This document shows, piece by piece, positions 11,582-23,016 of a stretch of 64,000 bases of DNA (its first letter is position 1; each line of letters begins with the position of its first letter). The DNA is taken from positions 128,276,001-128,340,000 of the forward strand of contig CM075350.1 in the NCBI GenBank assembly GCA_037693485.1. The letters are read 5' to 3'. The notes below the pieces were generated by a model. The model made no database searches. It had not been told where the DNA came from and saw nothing but the letters and a program-made list of their open reading frames with translations. Made by a program: the position numbers and the translations under genes. The DNA is from Kitagawia praeruptora (Eukaryota; Streptophyta; Magnoliopsida; Apiales; Apiaceae).

Positions 11582-12811
11582 CTAGTTTAATGCCCGTGCT
11601 TCGCACACGGGAGTTCATATTTTAAATAAAATTTATTTTAAATTATAGTATATAATTTTACAGTATAAAAATAAAAATTGGTAGTAGTATTAAAAAGTTG
11701 CCTACTTTAATAAATTAAAATGTTAAATTCTTTAAGAACATGAGTTTGTTTTGATAATTTAAATTACAATTAATATAAGAAATTATTAATATATTAATTT
11801 ATTTTAAAAACATCAAAAAATTGAACACTATAACATTATTTTAGTGATGTCAACTATATCATGAATGTAATAGTAGTAGATATAAAGAATAAATTAAAAT
11901 AATTAAATCATAATATCAAAAAAAATTAAAGTTATACCGCACTATAACCTAATCCTAAGCATATAATTTACTACTATAATAGGTCATGGATATCAATCAA
12001 ACCTGAATATAGATTAAAAAAAATTAAAATTATTTAAAATTTGTGGAAGGAAATAATTTTTGGCAAGAATGTTAAGAAAATAATTTGTGTTTTGTGAAGG
12101 AAATAATATTTTGGCATTTTGAAATATTTTAATTGGATGGTCCTGGCGGGCACATTATAATTATAACCAATCAAAATCATTTGTTAATATTTTTTTTGGT
12201 ATTATCAAGGAAATAATTTTTGGTAAAAGTGGTTTGTCATGATGTGTATTTTATATAATATCGAGTCAATATATTTTAAAATATGGATCATATCATATAA
12301 ATGGATGGGTAATATAAACGGATTTGGCAAGAATGTTTTAATTGGATGGCCCTGGCGGGCCCATTATAATTATAATTGACAATTGTTAGAAAGGAAATAA
12401 TTTTTGGAAACAAAATAATTCGTGTTTTGTCAAGGAATTTTTTTTGGCAAGATTGTTCTTGTGAAGGAATTTTTTTTTGGCAAGATTGTTTTAATTGGAT
12501 GGCCCTGGCGGGCCCATTATAATTATAACCAATTATTTGGCATTAATAATAACAACTGCCAAATTTTTGGTATTATCAAGGAAATAATTTTTGGCAAGAG
12601 TAGTTTGTCATGATGTAATTTTATATAATATCGGGTCAATGTATTTTAAAATATGGATCATATCATATAACTGGATGGGTAATTTAAACGGATCCCGAAC
12701 CTAATCCTAAGCATATAATTTAATACTATAATGGGTTATGGATATCTATCAAACCTAAATATGGATCCCGAACCTGAGGAAAGAGTTATCCAGCAATTTA
12801 TAATATATAGA
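11582..12811 (-). mobile_element. Non-autonomous Helitron on the reverse strand, nested
   Basis: The forward strand begins A|CTAG at 11581-11585, followed by a CCCGTG...CACGGG hairpin (11593-11611), which is the reverse complement of a Helitron 3' end. The right end TATAATATATAGA is the reverse complement of a TCTATATATTATA 5' end, followed by T. Inside are direct subrepeats: a block centred on GGATGGCCCTGGCGGGC occurs near 12131, 12345 and 12497; another (AATATGGATCATATCATATAA) near 12283 and 12649; and CCTAATCCTAAGCATATAATTT near 11948 and 12701. No coding sequence is seen. Confidence 0.75.
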
Positions 12812-13767
12812 TATATATATATTAAAAATTGTACATTATTGTGTTCATTAATTTATTTATAGAAATTTTCTTACAGATTTTTTATTAAATTATTATTAAA
12901 AAAATTAAAAAAAATAATATAGTGCCGTCACGAAATGCGGCCTATATGTTTTTAATACCACGGGTGTCGGCCTAAGAAAATGTAATACAAAATCGACATA
13001 AAAAAACTATAGTTTATTTAGTAGTTCATATATATTAAAGTTTGTATAATATTGTGTTCATTAATTTATTTATAGAAATGTTATATTCAATTTCTTACTT
13101 AAATTTATATTTTGATTTTTTTAAAAATCTATTATCAATATATATATATATAAAGGAGGGTACGCGGGAGTTTATGTGGCGCTCTAAGATCGTCTCAATC
13201 TATTTTTCTAATTTTCTAGAATTTTTGAATTTTAAACATTAATAAATATAAAATATCATTTAACATATTAGAAGTAGAATATGTGTTCGAATTTATAGAG
13301 AAGAAGAGTTCGAATTTATAGGTAAGACATATGATTAGAAGTTCTATTGGAAGTAGAATAAGTTTTTATAAGGCATATGCATAAAAGTTCTATTGGAAGT
13401 AGAATTGGAGTTCGAATTTATAGAGAATAATAGTTCGAATTTATAGAAAAAACATATAAATAAAAGTTCTATTAGAAGTAGAATAGGTGTTTGAATATAT
13501 AGAGCAGACATATAATTAAATATTTTATAAAAAGTACGATCTTCTTAAATTATATGATTAGAAGTTCTATTGGAAGTAGAATTAGTATTTATAAGGCATA
13601 TGATTAAAAGTTCCATTGGAAGTAGAATAGGAGTTCAATTTTATAGAAATAAACATATAAAAAACGTTGTATTAGAAGTAAAATAGGTGTTTGAATATAT
13701 AGAGCAGAAATATAATTAAATATTTTATAGAAAGTATGATCTTCTTAAATTATAATTTTTTATATTA

Positions 13768-14005
13768 CTCCCTCCGTCCTACCCAATTATTAACACTTTT
13801 TTTGTCATTTTCTGGCACGCATTTTAAGGTGAATTTTAAGGACAGTTCATAACTTATTTTTAAAATTTTCTTTTTTGTATAAAAATAGGATTGTTCTACT
13901 TTTATACAAAAAAAGAGAAAATTTCAAAAATAAATTATGAAACTATCCTTAAATTCCACCTTAAAATGCGTGTCAAACACCCTATTTTGAAATGATAACA
14001 AACCG
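13768..14005. mobile_element. Stowaway-like MITE in Helitron B
   Basis: It starts with CTCCCTCCGTCCTACCC after a TA, the hallmark terminus of plant Stowaway (Tc1/mariner) MITEs. A long imperfect palindrome runs 13816-13972 (CACGCATTTTAAGGT at the left arm, ACCTTAAAATGCGTG at the right). The right terminus is degenerate (AACCGACAGG), so the end is approximate. Helitron D lacks this insertion at the homologous position. Confidence 0.75.
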
Positions 14006-14196
14006 ACAGGAAATATATTCATAAATCCAAATACTATTGTCATAAAAAAAGTCATCGTATTTAAAAAGAAAAAAAATTGATTTGTTAACATAATAAAAGA
14101 ACATTCTCATGCAGGAATCCCAAATAAATACAGAAGTATCTTTAATATAAAGAGAAAATAAGATCTGTTTTCATTTTCTAAAACTCCATAAATTTT

Positions 14197-14506
14197 GTTA
14201 AGACTTAATTGCATGAGGATGGCCTCAACTATTTTTTTTTTTTGCATAAAAATGGCCCAAGTATTATTTTAAGCAGATGATTGCATTCCATCTAAATTAA
14301 TGTAAAAATTGTTGTTTATTTTTATTCTTGGGCCATTTTTGTGTTAAAAAAAACATTGTTCAGCCATCATGTTGTAGTTAAGTCACAAATTGAATACACT
14401 CAGCTATTTAAAAATATAGTTAGGCCATCACACTGTCTACTTTTATACTTGGGCCATTTTTGTGCAAAAAACAAATAGTTGAGGCCATCCTCCTGCAATT
14501 AAGTCA
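14197..14506. mobile_element. Terminal-inverted-repeat MITE in Helitron B
   Basis: The left end has GACTTAATTGCATGAGGATG and the right end is its near reverse complement, with arms continuing for about 60 bases through GGCCTCAACTATTT and ATGGCCCAAGTAT. Helitrons D (about 19550) and E (about 21420) carry the uninterrupted site AAATTTTAGAAAGTCTAG, so they serve as empty-site controls. The flanking TTTT appears on both sides. The superfamily is unassigned. Confidence 0.8.
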
Positions 14507-16689
14507 TTTTAGAAAGTCTAGAGAAAGTATAAATTGGATTCACTCTATTTTTTAGGTTTTGATTTTAAAGAAAAAATTTTTTGTGTAAGATAAGTATCAT
14601 CAATAATATGTAATGAAGTTGGAATTTCGATCTCAAACGAGAGCGGATCGAAACGTTTTTAATGGGAAGACGGCTCACTATAAAAGATTGTATTAGCTAT
14701 TAAAATGTCATACTGATGTTATAAATTTCATTTTATTTTTAGGATTTGACTTTTATGGATAAACATTGTCATACAAGTGATATATGTAAAAATTAGGTTT
14801 TTGGTCTTTACGAGAGAGCGGACCAATAGTAATAACCGTGTTTAATGAGAAAACGGTTCATTAGAGAAGACCGTATAAAAGATGTTTGAATATATTAGGA
14901 ATACATAAAATAAAATGTTTTATTGGAAGTAGAATACGAGGACGGTGGAGACGTTTTATACAATTTTTTTTAAAACTATGTATCTTTTCTTCCTAGAAAC
15001 CTTTATTTTAACTTTTTTATAGAAGTTAATTATACTTGCATTAGAAAAATATATCCATAAATTTAATATTATTCCCGTCACGAAAAGTCTTCGTATTTTT
15101 TTTTGATATGTTAACATAATAGAAAGACATTCTCATGCGAAAGTTGTAAATAAATACAGGAATATTTATTATATACAGAAAATATAAAATGTTTTCATCT
15201 TTTAAGACTCCAAAATATTAGAAAGTTTAAAGAATATAAAAATTGGAATTTACTCTCTTTATATAATGAAGTTAGAATTTTGGTTCCAAATAAGAGCGGC
15301 TCAAAATGTATTTAACGGGAAGACGGCTCTCTAGAAAAGATTGTATTAGCTATTAGAATTTGATACTGATGTCATAATTTTTTTTTATTTTTACGGTTCG
15401 ATTTTATGGATAAATTTTTTTATATAAGTCTTTATAATATATGTTAAAGTTGGGATTTCGGTTTTAACGAAAGAGCAGCTCAATCGAAAGAATTGTGTTT
15501 AACAAGAAATCGATTCATTAGAGAAGACTATTTAATTATTAAAATTTAATGTTAGTATTATAATATAACGTAAATATATTGATTTTTTTAAAAAAAATAT
15601 TGTGACGCCGCCGCGAAGCGCGGCTTTATCGACTAGTTATATATATAAAGGAGAACCCCAAGGAGCTCTAGAATCGCTCGAATCCTATTTATCTATTTTT
15701 CTAGAGCTCCTCTATTTTAAATAATTAAAATAAAACTTTCTTCTTTAGGCCCTATTTTTTAGAATAGAAAGTCAAAAACCTTTTTTAAGTTGTATAAAAT
15801 AAACCATTGCAAATTATTTTAAATAATTAAAATAAAAAATTCCTTCTCTTTAGGTCCTATTTTTTAGAATAGAAATCAAAACTGCCTTTTTAAACATTGA
15901 CATCAACATTTTCAAAATAGAAAAGATTTTCAAATTTGTAGGGAAGAATAATTCAAATTTACATATTCAAAATAGAATAAAAATTATTTTCTTATATATA
16001 TGCAAAATCATCATTGCTTTACGATTAAATTTTATCACCATGTTTGTAAGATTTTTTATTTTCTATTATAAGTCCTAATTTTATTAAATTATATATAAGT
16101 CCTGTTTTTATTCAATTATATATAAATCCTATTTTTAGAAAAGAAAATCAAAACTTTTTTAAGTTGTATTATTTTACATGCAATAAAAATTGAATTCCGT
16201 TACCTTATTTAAATTTGATCAAAATAAAAATTGAATTCCCTTATTTAAATAAGTCTCTAGCTATAAATACAAATAATCTTAGTATCCGAGCTCCAATCTT
16301 TTGCATTACATGTTCTCATTGCTTTGTTTTCGCTAGCTTTCGTATTAATTTTATAATGCAGATTTTATTATCTATGAACATAAAATCACTATACATATGT
16401 TGATTCATTCAAGTATATGTTCAAATTTAATTTGTTTTATGGATATATGTGTCAGGTTAAAAAAAAACATATGTTTATATGTTGTTATGCTTTAGTTGAT
16501 TGATTTATATGAAGTAGTTTTTTTTTTTTGTGATCGCAGGAAACTTTATTCTATTGAGCATATTGGATTTTTAGATCACGGAGAAGCTTCTAAAATGGCT
16601 AGATAGTGCAACTTGGTAAAAGAAGGGCTTGCAGAAAATATATAAATATGGTGCTTCCAAATGCTGTGGAAACGGTTTTGGATAGGAAA

Positions 16690-16859
16690 AAAAAAACACA
16701 ACAACACAACATACTCGGTATATCCTGCATGAGCAGGGTCTGAGGGGATAAGATGTACGCAATCATGCCCCTACACAAAGATAGGGAAATTGTTTCCGGT
16801 TTTTGATCCCCGGCATGAATCGAACCGTGACCTCACCATTTACGAATTGGGCACTTATC
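16690..16859 (-). mobile_element. Au-type SINE, reverse orientation
   Basis: On the reverse strand the unit has a B-box-like ACGGTTCGATTC and then the tail GCGTACATCTTATCCCCTCAG, followed by a TATGTTGTGTTGTTGTG end, the pattern of plant Au SINEs (TTG-rich 3' terminus). An 18-bp perfect target duplication ACGGTTTTGGATAGGAAA lies at 16672-16689 and 16860-16877. Confidence 0.9.
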
Positions 16860-16996
16860 ACGGTTTTGGATAGGAAAGAGGAAGGCTAATGGACGGGTAA
16901 GACATTGCTACAGTGAGATATTTACGAAGAAATTTACAAAAAAGAAAAAGTAAGGTTGATTTTTAAACTATGGTAAACTTGAAAACATTCTTTTTA

Positions 16997-17197
16997 GGAA
17001 AATGCTAGGTACCCCAAATTGGTACCCAAAAAAATTCTCAAATGCCAAGTGTAGCAATTTAATTGGTTGTAATAATAGTGGACCCCCCTGCATTCACACC
17101 AACCACCCAATCAAAAATTTTCACCATGCCCTGTAACCATTGCCACATCATTTGGGAGTAATATTTGGGTACCAATTTGGGGTACCTAGCATTACTC
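16997..17197. mobile_element. Mutator-type MITE
   Basis: Perfect 30-bp inverted arms (17001-17030 and 17163-17192, AATGCTAGGTACCCCAAATT...) sit inside slightly diverged outer bases GGAA/ACTC. A 9-bp direct repeat TTCTTTTTA flanks the element (16988-16996 and 17198-17206). The 9-bp duplication is the signature of Mutator-like elements. No coding capacity. Confidence 0.85.
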
Positions 17198-18498
17198 TTC
17201 TTTTTAATATTGGAATTTTTTTTGCAGTTGTTCCTCATGTTCCGCCTTTCTGGTCAGTAGTTTAAAAAATTTAATGATAGTTTTAGCACCAAACATGTTA
17301 ATCTCTGTTCATGTATTACTCAATTTTGATTCATGTCTATTTTTTTTGTTTAGGTTCGTAATTTTTTTTGCAGCTATTCACATCAGTTCAGGTGAGTATA
17401 GATTTTAATGATTATATTAATAGATTGTGTACGAATTTTTTAGTTATTTTAAATTTTTTTTTTCCCCGTGTTTCTCATGTCTGTTATTTATTTATTTTAG
17501 ATAAAGGAAATTCCCGGGTGTTTTATGGAGTTTTGTAATCAATCGAAAGCTATTTATTTAATTTTTTTAAATTATATCAATTTTCAAAATAAAATATGTA
17601 ATCAAGGAAATATTTGTTGTTATTAAAGGCAAATCTCACGTCTAAAATATATTATAGTTAGGATATAAAAAACAAGTTCTAACATTTTTTTTTACAAAAA
17701 TCTCTCAATTCTAATTGAATCATGAGAAAATCTCACCCGTGTGCAAACCGAAATTAAAGTCAAAGTAGATTTTAGTATTTAAATTTTTATTATTGTGTAC
17801 GTTTAGTATTTTTATAATATATACAACGGGTGTCAGCCTAAAAAATAGTTAGACAAAATTGGTTTAGAAACAAATATGAGTAATTTATCTAATTATCATG
17901 AATATTTAATTAATAATGTGTTCACTCATCTATATTGATATTACAGATATATTTTTGTAGATTTTTTAAAAACTTGAAAGCTATTTATTTAATTTTCTAA
18001 ATTATCTCAATTTTTAAACTAAAATTTGCAATCAAGGAAATAATTGATGTACATAAAATATGCAATCAAAGAAATAATTGATGTTATTAAGGGTTAGTCG
18101 CACCTCTAAATTATATTATAGTTAGGATATAAAAAGGAAGTTTTAACCTTTTTTTTTTACAATAGTATCTCCCAATTCTAATTGAATCCTAAGAAAATCT
18201 CAACAAATCGAAATCAAAGTCAAAGAAAATTTTAATCTTTAAATTTTTATTACTGTGTATTATTTTTATAATATATTCAACGGGTGTCGGCCTAAAAAAT
18301 TGTGAGATAAAATTGATATAGAAAAATATATGAATAATACCTCTTATTATCTATGTATATTTAATTTATACAAAACTTTTTCACCAATTTATATTGATAT
18401 TATACATATATTTTAGTCGTTTTTTTTTAAATAATCTTTATTTAATTTTTTTTAAAACAAGTTATATGGCCGCCGCGAAGCGCGGCTTAGTCGACTAG

Positions 18499-20670
18499 TC
18501 AATATCTATTATATATAAAGGAGGGTACGCGGGAGTTTAGGTGGCGTTCTAAGATCGTCTCAATCTATTTTTCTAATTTTCTAGAATTTTAGAATTTTAA
18601 ACACTTATAAATATAAAAATATCATTTAACATATTAGAAGTAGAATAGGTGTTCGAATTTATAGTGGTGAAGAGTTCGAATTTATAGAAAGACATATGAT
18701 TAGAAGTTCTATTGTAAGTAGAATAAGTATTTATAAAGCATATGATTAAAAGTTCTATTAAAAGTAGAATATAGGAGTTCGAATTTTTAGAGATAAGAGT
18801 TCAAATTTATAGAAAAAACATATAAATAAAAGTTTCTATTGGAAGTAGAATAAGTATTTATAAAGCATACGATTAAAAGTTCTATTTATAAATATAAAAA
18901 TATCATTTAACATATTAGAAGTAGAATAGGTGTTCGAATTTATAGTGGTGAAGAGTTCGAATTTATAGGAAGACATATGATTAGAAGTTCTATTGTAAGT
19001 AGAATAAGTATTTATAAAGCATATGATTAAAAGTTCTATTGAAAGTAGAATATAGGAGTTCGAATTTTTAGAGATAAGAGTTCAAATTTATAGAAAAAAC
19101 ATATAAATAAAAGTTTCTATTGGAAGTAGAATAAGTATTTATAAAGCATACGATTAAAAGTTCTATTGGAAGTAGAATAGGAGTTTGAATTTATAGAGAA
19201 TAAGAGTTCGAATTTATAGAAAAACATATAAATAAAAGTTCTATTAGAAGTAGAATATGTGTTTGAATATATAGAGCATCCATATAACTAAATATTTTAT
19301 AGAAAGTACGATCTTCTTAAATTATATATTTTTTATATAAGTTAATTATACTTCTATTAGGAAAATTTATTCATAAATCCAATACTATTATCATAAAAAA
19401 GTCATCGTATTTAAAAGAAAAGAATTGATGTGTTAACATTATAAAAGAACATTCTCATGTAGGAATCCTAAATAAAAATAGGAGTATCTATAATATAAAA
19501 AGAAAATAAGATGTGCTTTCATTTTCTAAAACTCCATAAATTTTAGAAAGTCTAGATAAAGTATAAATTGGAATTCACTCTATTTTTTAGGTTTTAATTT
19601 TAAGGAAAAAAGTTGTTGTGTAAGATAAGTATCAATAATAATATGTAATGAATTTGGAATTTCGACCCAAACGAGAGCGGCTCGAAACGTGTTTAACAGG
19701 AAGACGGCTCACTATAAAAGATTGTATTAGCTATTAAAATATCATTTTGATGTTATAAATTTTATTTTATTTTTAGGATTTGATTTTTATGGATACACAT
19801 TATCATACAAGTGATACATGTAAAAGTTAGGTTTTTGGTCTTAACTAGGGAGCAGATAAATAGTAATAACCGTGTTTAACGTGAAAGCGATTCATTAGAG
19901 AAGACCGTATAAAAATGTTTGAATATATAAGGAATACATAAAATAGAAATGTTTTATTAATAGAAGTAGAATACGAGGACGGTGGAGACGTCTTACACGA
20001 TTTTTAAAATTATATATCTTTTTTCCTAGAAATCCTTTATTTTATCTTTTTTATACAAGTTAATTATACTTGCATTAGAAAAATATATCCATAAATTTAA
20101 TATTATTCCCGTAACGAAAAGTCTTCGAATTTAATTTTTTTATATGTTAACATAACAGAAAGACATTCTCATGCAGAAGTTGTAAATAAGTACATGAATA
20201 TCTATAATATACAGAAAAAATAAGATGTATTTTCATTTTTAAAACTCTATAAATATTAGAAAGTTTAAAGAATATAAAAATTGGAATTTACTTTCTTTAT
20301 ATAATTAGTTAGAATTTCGGTTCCAAATAAGAGCGACTCAAAACGTATTTAACGAGAAGACGATTCACTATAAAAGATTGTATTAGCTATTAGAATTTGA
20401 TATTGATGTCATAATTTTTTTATTGTTCGATTTTATGGATAAAAAATATTATATAAGTCTTTATAATATATGTTAAAGTTGAGATTTTGATTTTGATTTT
20501 AATGAGAGAGCGGCTCAATCGAAAGAATCGTGTTTAACAAGAAATCGATTCATTAGAAAAGGATATTTAATTATTAAAATTTAAAATTAATATTACAATA
20601 TAACGTAAATGTATTAATTTTTTAAAAAAAATTTTATAACGCCGCCGCGAAGCGCGGCTTTATCGACTAG
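18499..20670 (+). mobile_element. Helitron D (family 1)
   Basis: It starts TCAATATCTATTATATATAA immediately after the CTAG of Helitron C and continues AGGAGGGTACGCGGGAG like Helitron B. It ends GCCGCCGCGAAGCGCGGC, then ATCGACTAG with CTAG at 20667-20670. Homology to B and E extends through the body. It has a 281-bp internal tandem duplication and no transposase gene. Confidence 0.85.
18606..19167 (+). repeat. 281-bp tandem duplication in Helitron D
   Basis: The block starting TATAAATATAAAAATATC at 18606 restarts at 18887 with only a few differences. Helitrons B and E carry one diverged copy or a partial second copy of the same block. Confidence 0.85.
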
Positions 20671-22443
20671 TATATATATAAAGGAGAATACGCGGGAGCT
20701 TAGGTGGCACCTCAAAGATCGTCTCAATCTATTTTTCTAATTTTCTAGAATTTTAGAATTTTAAATACTAATAAATGTAAAAGTATCATTTAACATATTA
20801 GAAGTAGAATAGGTGTTCGAATTTATAGAGGAGAAGAGTTCGAATTTATAGGAAAGGCATATGATTAGAAGTTCTATTGGAAGTAGAATACGTATTTATA
20901 AGGCATATGATTAAAAGTTCCATTAGAAATAGAATAGGAGTTCGAATTTATAGAGAATAAGAGTTCGAATTTATAGAAAAAACATATAAATAAAAGTTTT
21001 ATTAGAAGTAGAAAATTGTCATTTAACATATTAGAAATAGAATAGGTATTCGAATTTATAGAGGAGAAGAGTTCGAATTTATAGGGAAGACATATGATTA
21101 GAAATTCTATTGTTAGTTGAATAAGTATTAATAACGCATATGATTAAAAGTTCTATTGGAAGTAGAATAGGAGTTCGAATTTATAGAGAATAAGAGTTCG
21201 AATTTATAGAAAAAATATATAAATAAAAGTTCTATTAAAAGTAGAATAGGTTCATAAATCCAATACTATTGTCATAAAAAAAAATCATCGTATTTAAAAA
21301 GAAAATAATTGATGTGTTAACATAATAAAAGAACACTTTGCATAGGAATCCTTTATATATACAGGACTATCTATAATATAAAGTAAAAATAAGATGTATT
21401 TTCATTTCTAAAGCTCCATAAATTTTAGAAAGTCTAGAGAAAGTATAAATTGGAATTCACTCTATTTTTTAGGTTTTGATTTTAAGGAAAAAGGTTGTTT
21501 TGTAAGATAAGTATCATTAATAATATGTAATGAAATTGAAATTTCAATCCCGAATGAGAGCGGCTCAAAACATGTTTAAAAAATTCAATACAATATTACA
21601 ATAAATAATTAGAGAAGACCGTAAAAAATTTAAAAATATATATATAATAATATTATTAATATTATTAATATAAATAATATTATTTATTATAATATTTAAT
21701 ATTATAAATATGTAATGTATTAATATGTTAACGGAAAAGCGGTTCATTAGAGAAGATCGCAAAAAAATGTTTGAATTGGGAAGGAATACACATAATAAAA
21801 TGTTTTATTTGAAGTAGAATACGAGGACGGTGGAGACATCTTATACAATTTTTAAAACTAAATATATTTTTTCTTAGAAATCCTTTATTTTAACTTTTTT
21901 ATACAAGTTAATTATACTTTCATTAGAAAAATATATCCATAAATTTAGTATTATTCCAGTAACGAAAAGTCTTCGTATTTTTTTTTGATATGTTAACATA
22001 ACAGAAAGACATTCCCATGCGGAAGCTGTAAGTTTATAGTATATAAATATTGGAAATTACTCTCTTTATATAATGAAGTTAGAATTTCGATTCCAAATAA
22101 GAGCGACTCGAAACGTATTAACCGGGATGACGGCTCACTAGAAAAGTTTATATTAGCTATTAGAATTTGATACTGATGTCACAATTTTTTTTTTAATTTT
22201 TACGGTTTGATTTTATGAATAAAAAATATTATTTAAGTCTTTATTATATATGTTAAAGTTGTGATTTCGGTTTTAACGAGAGAGCGGCTCAATCGAAAGA
22301 ATCATGTTTAACAAGAAATTGATTCATTAGAGAAGATTATTTAATTATTAAAATTTAATATTAATATTATAATATAACGTAAATGTATTGAATTTTTTTA
22401 AAAATATTGTAACGCCGCCGTGAAGCGTGGCTTTATCAACTAG
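20671..22443 (+). mobile_element. Helitron E (family 1)
   Basis: It begins TATATATATAAAGGAGAATA at the base after the CTAG of Helitron D. The body matches B and D but carries an internal replacement by low-complexity AT near 21575-21730. It ends with GCCGCCGTGAAGCGTGGC, then ATCAACTAG (CTAG 22440-22443). It is the last member of the array, about 440 bp upstream of the CBP60 TATA box. Confidence 0.8.
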
Positions 22444-22465
22444 TTTTAAGATTAAAGGCAAAATA

Positions 22466-22640
22466 CAGTTAAATCTCGATAAATGAATACACTCGGGATC
22501 GAAAAATTTTATTCATTAATCGAGATTATTCATATATCGAAATAAAAAATACATTATCTCTATTATGTTGGAACCGAAGAAAATTATTTATTTAATCAAA
22601 TTGTTCATTTATCGAATATGCATTTATCGAGATTATACTA
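22466..22640. mobile_element. Mariner-like MITE remnant
   Basis: The left end CAGTTAAATCTCGATAAATG pairs with the right end CATTTATCGAGATTATACTA, and TA lies outside each end (22464-22465, 22641-22642). Internal ATCGAGATTATTCATATATC repeats the same words. This fits a Tc1/mariner-type MITE with a TA duplication. Confidence 0.6.
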
Positions 22641-22885
22641 TACAAGTATAGTAATGCAAAATGGCACACCCACACAAATTCAAAAAAATTCTGTAAAAAT
22701 GGTGTGAGTGTTTAGTATCTATTTGCGTGTATACAATGCGCGTAGAAGGGTGGCCGGTGGGGTTAAATCGTTCTTAGGTTCCTATCTTCCTAGTAATCCT
22801 CACGAAATTACTAATTAAGGATATTTTTTTAAAAAAAAATTAAGATTAATTATAGTAGTAAAACCGTATTTTTCTTGGTATAGCC

Positions 22886-22893
22886 TATAAATA
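22886..22893 (+). promoter_or_regulatory. TATA box of the CBP60 gene
   Basis: TATAAATA lies 131 bases upstream of the chosen ATG at 23017, leaving room for a leader of about 100 bases. The context CCTATAAATAGAAG is a classic plant core promoter. The 240 bases upstream are ordinary AT-rich spacer with no clear element. Confidence 0.7.
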
Positions 22894-23016
22894 GAAGTAT
22901 AGAACAGCGACCAGACAGACAGGAGAATCTAACTAACTATAGCAACTCAGAACTAACCTTAACCCTTGAAGCCAACAGTTACAGAACATACCTTAAAGTC
23001 AAGTACAGTACTTATA

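Larger units (their letters stand above)
8831..13134 (+). mobile_element. Composite Helitron (family 2), 3' end unclear
   Basis: The 5' end TCTATCAATTATATATATAAAGG-type start is followed by a subterminal block (GGAGCTCTAGAATCGCTCG) that reappears at about 15664, the start of another Helitron, so the two share a family. Helitron-3'-like blocks (CCGCGAAATGCGG, followed by GGGTGTCGG) occur near 11475-11520 and 12920-12970, but none ends in CTAG here. An opposite-strand Helitron (11582-12811) interrupts the region. Several truncated 3' blocks in a row suggest partial tandem copies. The assigned right end is simply where the next Helitron begins. Confidence 0.5.
13135..15636 (+). mobile_element. 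Helitron B (family 1)
   Basis: It starts TCAATATATATATA followed by AAAGGAGGGTACGCGGGAG. It ends at a GCCGCCGCGAAGCGCGGC hairpin-like block and ATCGACTAG, with CTAG at 15633-15636. Helitrons D and E share its body. Two MITEs are inserted in it. No Rep/helicase gene is present, so it is non-autonomous. The next Helitron begins directly after its CTAG. Confidence 0.8.
15637..18498 (+). mobile_element. Helitron C (family 2)
   Basis: It begins with TTATATATATAAAGGAG directly after the CTAG of Helitron B, so its first bases (TC) seem altered or lost. It shares the GGAGCTCTAGAATCGCTCG block with the composite Helitron at 8831. It ends in GGCCGCCGCGAAGCGCGGC and CTAG at 18495-18498. It contains an Au SINE (16690-16859), a 9-bp-duplication MITE (16997-17197) and a less AT-rich segment near 16540-17000 that may be captured host sequence. 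No transposase gene is seen. Confidence 0.75.

Noticed and set aside
13261..13740. Possible CRISPR-like or satellite array (repeated GTTCTATTGGAAGTAGAAT)
   Set aside because: Spacing and sequence of the units vary, the region is inside a plant Helitron, and repeats are shared with sibling Helitrons, so these are internal Helitron repeats.
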